This document shows positions 61,137 through 64,000 of a DNA stretch of 64,000 nucleotides, in pieces (the first letter of the stretch is position 1; every line of letters starts with the position of its first letter). The stretch is from Cesiribacter sp. SM1 (GTDB lineage: Bacteria; Bacteroidota; Bacteroidia; Cytophagales; Cyclobacteriaceae): the NCBI RefSeq assembly GCF_020178975.1, contig NZ_JAHXBU010000094.1:434001-498000 (forward strand), read 5' to 3'. A program made the translations under genes and the position numbers. Under the pieces are notes generated by a model, which had not been told where the DNA came from, made no database searches, and saw only the letters and a program-made list of their open reading frames with translations.

Positions 61137-62141
61137 ATGAAGGCGATTATTCCTGTGGCCGGCGTAGGCTCCCGCTTGCGTCCACATACCCATACCCAAC
61201 CTAAAGCACTGGTACCTGTGGCGGGCAAAGCCATTCTTTTGCACATTGTTGATATGCTTATCGATAATGGCGTGCAGGACCTGGTATTTGTAATCGGGTA
61301 CATGGGTGCCAAGATCAGGCGCTTTATTACCAGCCACTATAAAGATTCTGATGTTCGTGTAGAGTTTGTGCTGCAGGATCCGCGCGAAGGCATCGGGCAT
61401 GCCCTTTACCTGGCACGTGATACTTTTCAGAACGAACAGGAAATAATGATTGTGCTGGGCGATACCATTGTAAACCTGAACCTGAAGGCTTTTACCGAAA
61501 GTTCAGATTCGGTGCTGGGTGTGCAGAAGGTAAGCAATCCCGGCAGCTTTGGTATTGCAGAGTTAGGCCAGGAGGGCTTTATCCGCCGGCTGGTAGAAAA
61601 GCCACAGATACCCAAGAGTAACCTGGCGCTGGTAGGCATTTACAAAATTGCCAATCCGGCTTTGCTCATAGAAGGGCTGGAGCACATAATGGAAAACAAT
61701 GTAAAGCACCTGGGCGAATACCAGCTTACAGATGCCCTGATGTATATGGTAGAAAAAGGCCACCAGATGCGTACCGTGCCGGTAGACAGCTGGTTTGACT
61801 GCGGCAGGCGTTCTTCGCTGCTGGAGGCCAATGCTATTTTGCTTACCCGCCAGCTAAAGGAAAATCCGCAGAAATATAAATATCCCTCCACCATTATTAT
61901 ACCGCCGGTAAGCATAGGCAAAAACTGCAAAATTACCCACTCCATTATTGGTCCCAATGTAGCCATTGGCGACGATGCCATTGTTAGTTACTCCATTATA
62001 GAAGATACCATTGTAGGCTCCTACAGCGAATTACGCAATATTATGCTTTCGCACTCCATTATTGGAAACGACACACGTATACTGGGCCTAAGCCAGCAGC
62101 TAAATATTGGCGACAACACCGAAATAAATTTTACGGAGTAG
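61137..62141 (+). CDS. sugar-nucleotidyltransferase with left-handed beta-helix tail
   Basis: The ATG at 61137 gives 334 residues; the frame also opens from a TTG at 61128. The N-terminal nucleotidyltransferase domain carries the signature AIIPVAGVGSRLRPHTHTQPKALVPVAGK (residues about 3-31), the LGDTIVNLN metal site (about 105) and ALVGIYKI (about 165). The last ~75 residues form a left-handed hexapeptide-repeat region (IIGPNVAIGDDAIVSYSII). It resembles glucose-1-phosphate thymidylyl- or uridylyltransferases, providing NDP-sugar for envelope glycans. The exact sugar is uncertain. Confidence 0.88.
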   Translation: MKAIIPVAGVGSRLRPHTHTQPKALVPVAGKAILLHIVDMLIDNGVQDLVFVIGYMGAKIRRFITSHYKDSDVRVEFVLQDPREGIGHALYLARDTFQNEQEIMIVLGDTIVNLNLKAFTESSDSVLGVQKVSNPGSFGIAELGQEGFIRRLVEKPQIPKSNLALVGIYKIANPALLIEGLEHIMENNVKHLGEYQLTDALMYMVEKGHQMRTVPVDSWFDCGRRSSLLEANAILLTRQLKENPQKYKYPSTIIIPPVSIGKNCKITHSIIGPNVAIGDDAIVSYSIIEDTIVGSYSELRNIMLSHSIIGNDTRILGLSQQLNIGDNTEINFTE

Positions 62142-62147
62142 CGGAAG

Positions 62148-62606
62148 ATGCATAAAAAGAAGGGAACAGGCATACTCTTACTGATGCTACTGGCATTGGC
62201 CGGGGCCTGTGGCAGCGGGAGCAATGAAACAGCAGATACTGAGCAGGCAAGGCCAGCCAATAAAACCTTTACCTTTAGCAATGGAGAGGTAGAGCAGATT
62301 TTGCAGCTAAGGTGGAATAATGATACTGCCGTAAGCTTTGTGCTGGAACACCACCAGGGAGCATGTAACTACACCCTAAGCGGCAATGCAGTAAACCCCT
62401 ACAACACCTACGAACCCGAAACAGATACTGACGCCAGCACCGGCGAGCTCTACTGGGTTGATATCTACCTCTACAACAGGGATAATTGCCGCATGGCGCT
62501 CCGGATTGCCCAGGATACCAGCAGGGCCCAGCTACAGCTGTCGAACTGTGCCGCCTCCCCCACCTGTGCACTGGAGAGTGTGGGCATCTTAAGGCGCCAG
62601 GAGTAG
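62148..62606 (+). CDS. lipoprotein of unknown function
   Basis: A 152-residue lipoprotein (LAGAC, Cys21, followed by GSGSNETADT). The body has four cysteines in CNYTLSG, NCRMALRI, NCAAS and TCALESVG, suggesting two disulfides. No family was recognised. It begins 6 bases after the nucleotidyltransferase gene, so it is probably co-transcribed. Its role is unknown. Confidence 0.75.
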   Translation: MHKKKGTGILLLMLLALAGACGSGSNETADTEQARPANKTFTFSNGEVEQILQLRWNNDTAVSFVLEHHQGACNYTLSGNAVNPYNTYEPETDTDASTGELYWVDIYLYNRDNCRMALRIAQDTSRAQLQLSNCAASPTCALESVGILRRQE

Positions 62607-62808
62607 GGTATATTTTCTCCCTGATTCTGAAAAAAAATTGGCAAAGGCTAAACAGCGCACTTACAGCTGCTTAAGGGCAATAGTTGCAGGCTTTAGTTGT
62701 GCAGCATCAGGAGGATAACAAGTTTTTGGCTTCTAACATTAGATGGTTTTTCTAATTTTGCTCTCCCGTGTACTGTTTCAAATGCCCTAAAGAGCCCAAA
62801 CGCTTATT

Positions 62809-63981
62809 ATGCCATCCATTCTAAACAATCACATTCAGAAGTTAAAGCTGGCTGTTTCTATATTGTTGCTGTTTTGTTGTTTGTCTGGCACACAGGCACA
62901 AGACAGGCTATATGAAGCAGGATATATCGTACAGGAGGGGGACACCATCAGGGGCTTTATTAAACGAACGGATGAAGTTAAGTTAAGCTACTCCATTGAT
63001 TTTAAAACAAGCGCTACCTCCGAAGCTTCAACGCAGTACACGCCCCACAACCTGAAGGGCTTTGGTTTTACCACCGATGGTCTTCATTTTGCAGCGGTTG
63101 ATGTGTACATCAGCCATGCAACGGTTACGATAAAAGATCAGAGGTTCGCAAAGAAATTAAGAAGCGGAGCCCTAAGCCTGTACAAACTTCAACTGTCAAG
63201 ATCTGAAAAAACAGACATCTTGTTGAAAGACTACTCCCATGTTTATGTTCTTGAGAAAGAAGGCAGCTTCCATACGCTGACACAACATAAAATTAAAACT
63301 ACCAATCGGGAGGGAGTGAATAAAAAATACATTGGAATATTACGGGCAATGTTAGGCGACTGCCTGAACAGTCTTGATGATGTCAGTGCTGAGCTTCCTT
63401 ATAAAGATCAGCCAGTTATTCAGCTGGTTGAGCAGTACAACCACTGTAAAAACCCAACTAAAGAAAGCACCACCTACCAGTACCAAACAAAAGCATGGGT
63501 CAGAAAGGGAATTGAAGTAATGTATAGCAGTACTTATTCTCCCCTTCATGATCTTTTGTCTAAAAGATATGGATATGCTGCAGGCTACTTCTGGGATATC
63601 ACCAAGCCAAATTTAAGCAGAAAGTACTCTGAGAGAATAGGAATCAATTATACAAATCTCCACTATAATTATTGGAATCAGCGAAGCAGAAAAGACATTC
63701 CTGCATCTATCCACCTGATTAGAATACCCCTGCTCATTCAGTACAACATGAACAATTATCAGGAAGCAAAGCTAAACCCGTTTTTGAATATAGGTTTAAC
63801 CGGTCAGTTCTCTACTAACCAGAAATTTGGCTACCTCGATATAATACCTTTTTTCACAGTTGGTGGCGGTGCTTATTTCGGAAAGTTAAAGCTTGAATTT
63901 TTCATTGATAACATAAATTTCGCCTGGAAGAGTGATAAAATATTCAATGCAGGCATTGGTTACAGGTTGAATAAGCTTTAG
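62809..63981 (+). CDS. outer-membrane beta-barrel-like exported protein of unknown function
   Basis: A 390-residue protein with a signal peptide (VSILLLFCCLSGTQAQ). The first part is repetitive, RGFIKRTDEVKLSYSIDF and the like, with a possible YGSD-type repeat. The last ~150 residues have alternating hydrophobic strands typical of a small outer-membrane barrel (IHLIRIPLLIQYN, LNPFLNIGLTGQF, IPFFTVGGGAYFGKLKLEFF, NAGIGYRLNKL). It resembles PorT-type or outer-membrane beta-barrel domain proteins. Function unknown; the stop is close to the window end and no neighbour is seen on the right. Confidence 0.75.
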   Translation: MPSILNNHIQKLKLAVSILLLFCCLSGTQAQDRLYEAGYIVQEGDTIRGFIKRTDEVKLSYSIDFKTSATSEASTQYTPHNLKGFGFTTDGLHFAAVDVYISHATVTIKDQRFAKKLRSGALSLYKLQLSRSEKTDILLKDYSHVYVLEKEGSFHTLTQHKIKTTNREGVNKKYIGILRAMLGDCLNSLDDVSAELPYKDQPVIQLVEQYNHCKNPTKESTTYQYQTKAWVRKGIEVMYSSTYSPLHDLLSKRYGYAAGYFWDITKPNLSRKYSERIGINYTNLHYNYWNQRSRKDIPASIHLIRIPLLIQYNMNNYQEAKLNPFLNIGLTGQFSTNQKFGYLDIIPFFTVGGGAYFGKLKLEFFIDNINFAWKSDKIFNAGIGYRLNKL

Positions 63982-64000
63982 TAAAGGGCATTGGAAAGTG

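Noticed and set aside
1-64000. tRNA, rRNA, CRISPR arrays, transposases, prophage genes
   Set aside because: I looked for tRNA T-loop patterns, regularly spaced repeats and transposase or phage proteins and saw none.

Overview
The window looks like a chromosomal segment from a Bacteroidota bacterium, most likely order Cytophagales. The evidence is a complete SusC/SusD pair with an ECF sigma factor and a FecR-type anti-sigma, many lipoproteins with an acidic stretch after the lipobox cysteine, a DUF4175 protein, WG repeats, a Bacteroidota-type long LspA and YbeY, and mostly weak or absent Shine-Dalgarno sequences. Base composition is near half G+C by eye. The genus cannot be set from what is visible. 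I found no tRNA, rRNA, CRISPR array or transposase.

Layout. 1-5072 (+): the end of an RDD membrane protein, then a compact metallophosphoesterase / glycosyltransferase / GH1 glucosidase set and a signal-less periplasmic-binding-protein-like protein. 5219-27330 (all -): a large polysaccharide utilization locus read right to left: FecR anti-sigma, SusC, SusD, a LamG-type surface lipoprotein, a GH144-type glucanase with Ig-like domains, ECF sigma, a secreted phosphoesterase, a second GH144-type enzyme, a GH43-like hydrolase, a GH3 beta-glucosidase, a PQQ sugar dehydrogenase/cytochrome c fusion, a DUF1080 protein and a formylglycine-generating-enzyme-like protein. The enzyme set points to beta-1,2-glucan, possibly the phosphoglycerol-bearing osmoregulated periplasmic glucans of Proteobacteria. 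27331-28001 is non-coding and palindrome-rich. 28002-40170: lspA, a Rieske protein, a TraB/GumN protein, a DNRLRE lipoprotein, a sialidase-fold/M14 peptidase pair, a VOC protein, a WG-repeat protein, a DUF2007-like protein and an acyl-CoA synthetase.

40171-55393 (all -): a TPR protein, a 370-bp spacer packed with DnaA-box-like sequences, then an Ig-like lipoprotein, a methyltransferase, mnmG, ybeY, an anti-sigma-type ATPase, DUF4175, an oligopeptide-binding lipoprotein, exonuclease III and a flippase. Two parS-like palindromes lie just upstream of mnmG and a third lies inside the exonuclease gene. Together with the DnaA-box cluster they suggest that this part of the chromosome is close to the replication origin. 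56200-63981: an M23 peptidase, a THUMP-like methyltransferase, a small membrane protein, a Na+/solute symporter, a nucleotidyltransferase and two unassigned envelope proteins.

How the genes work together. In the main locus a surface GH144 enzyme and the SusCD complex would cut and import glucan. The periplasmic GH144, GH3, GH43-like and phosphoesterase proteins would finish it, and the PQQ dehydrogenase and DUF1080 protein would handle oxidised sugars. The sigma and anti-sigma pair would control it. A 36-bp element found upstream of both fecR and the phosphoesterase gene is a candidate target of that sigma factor.
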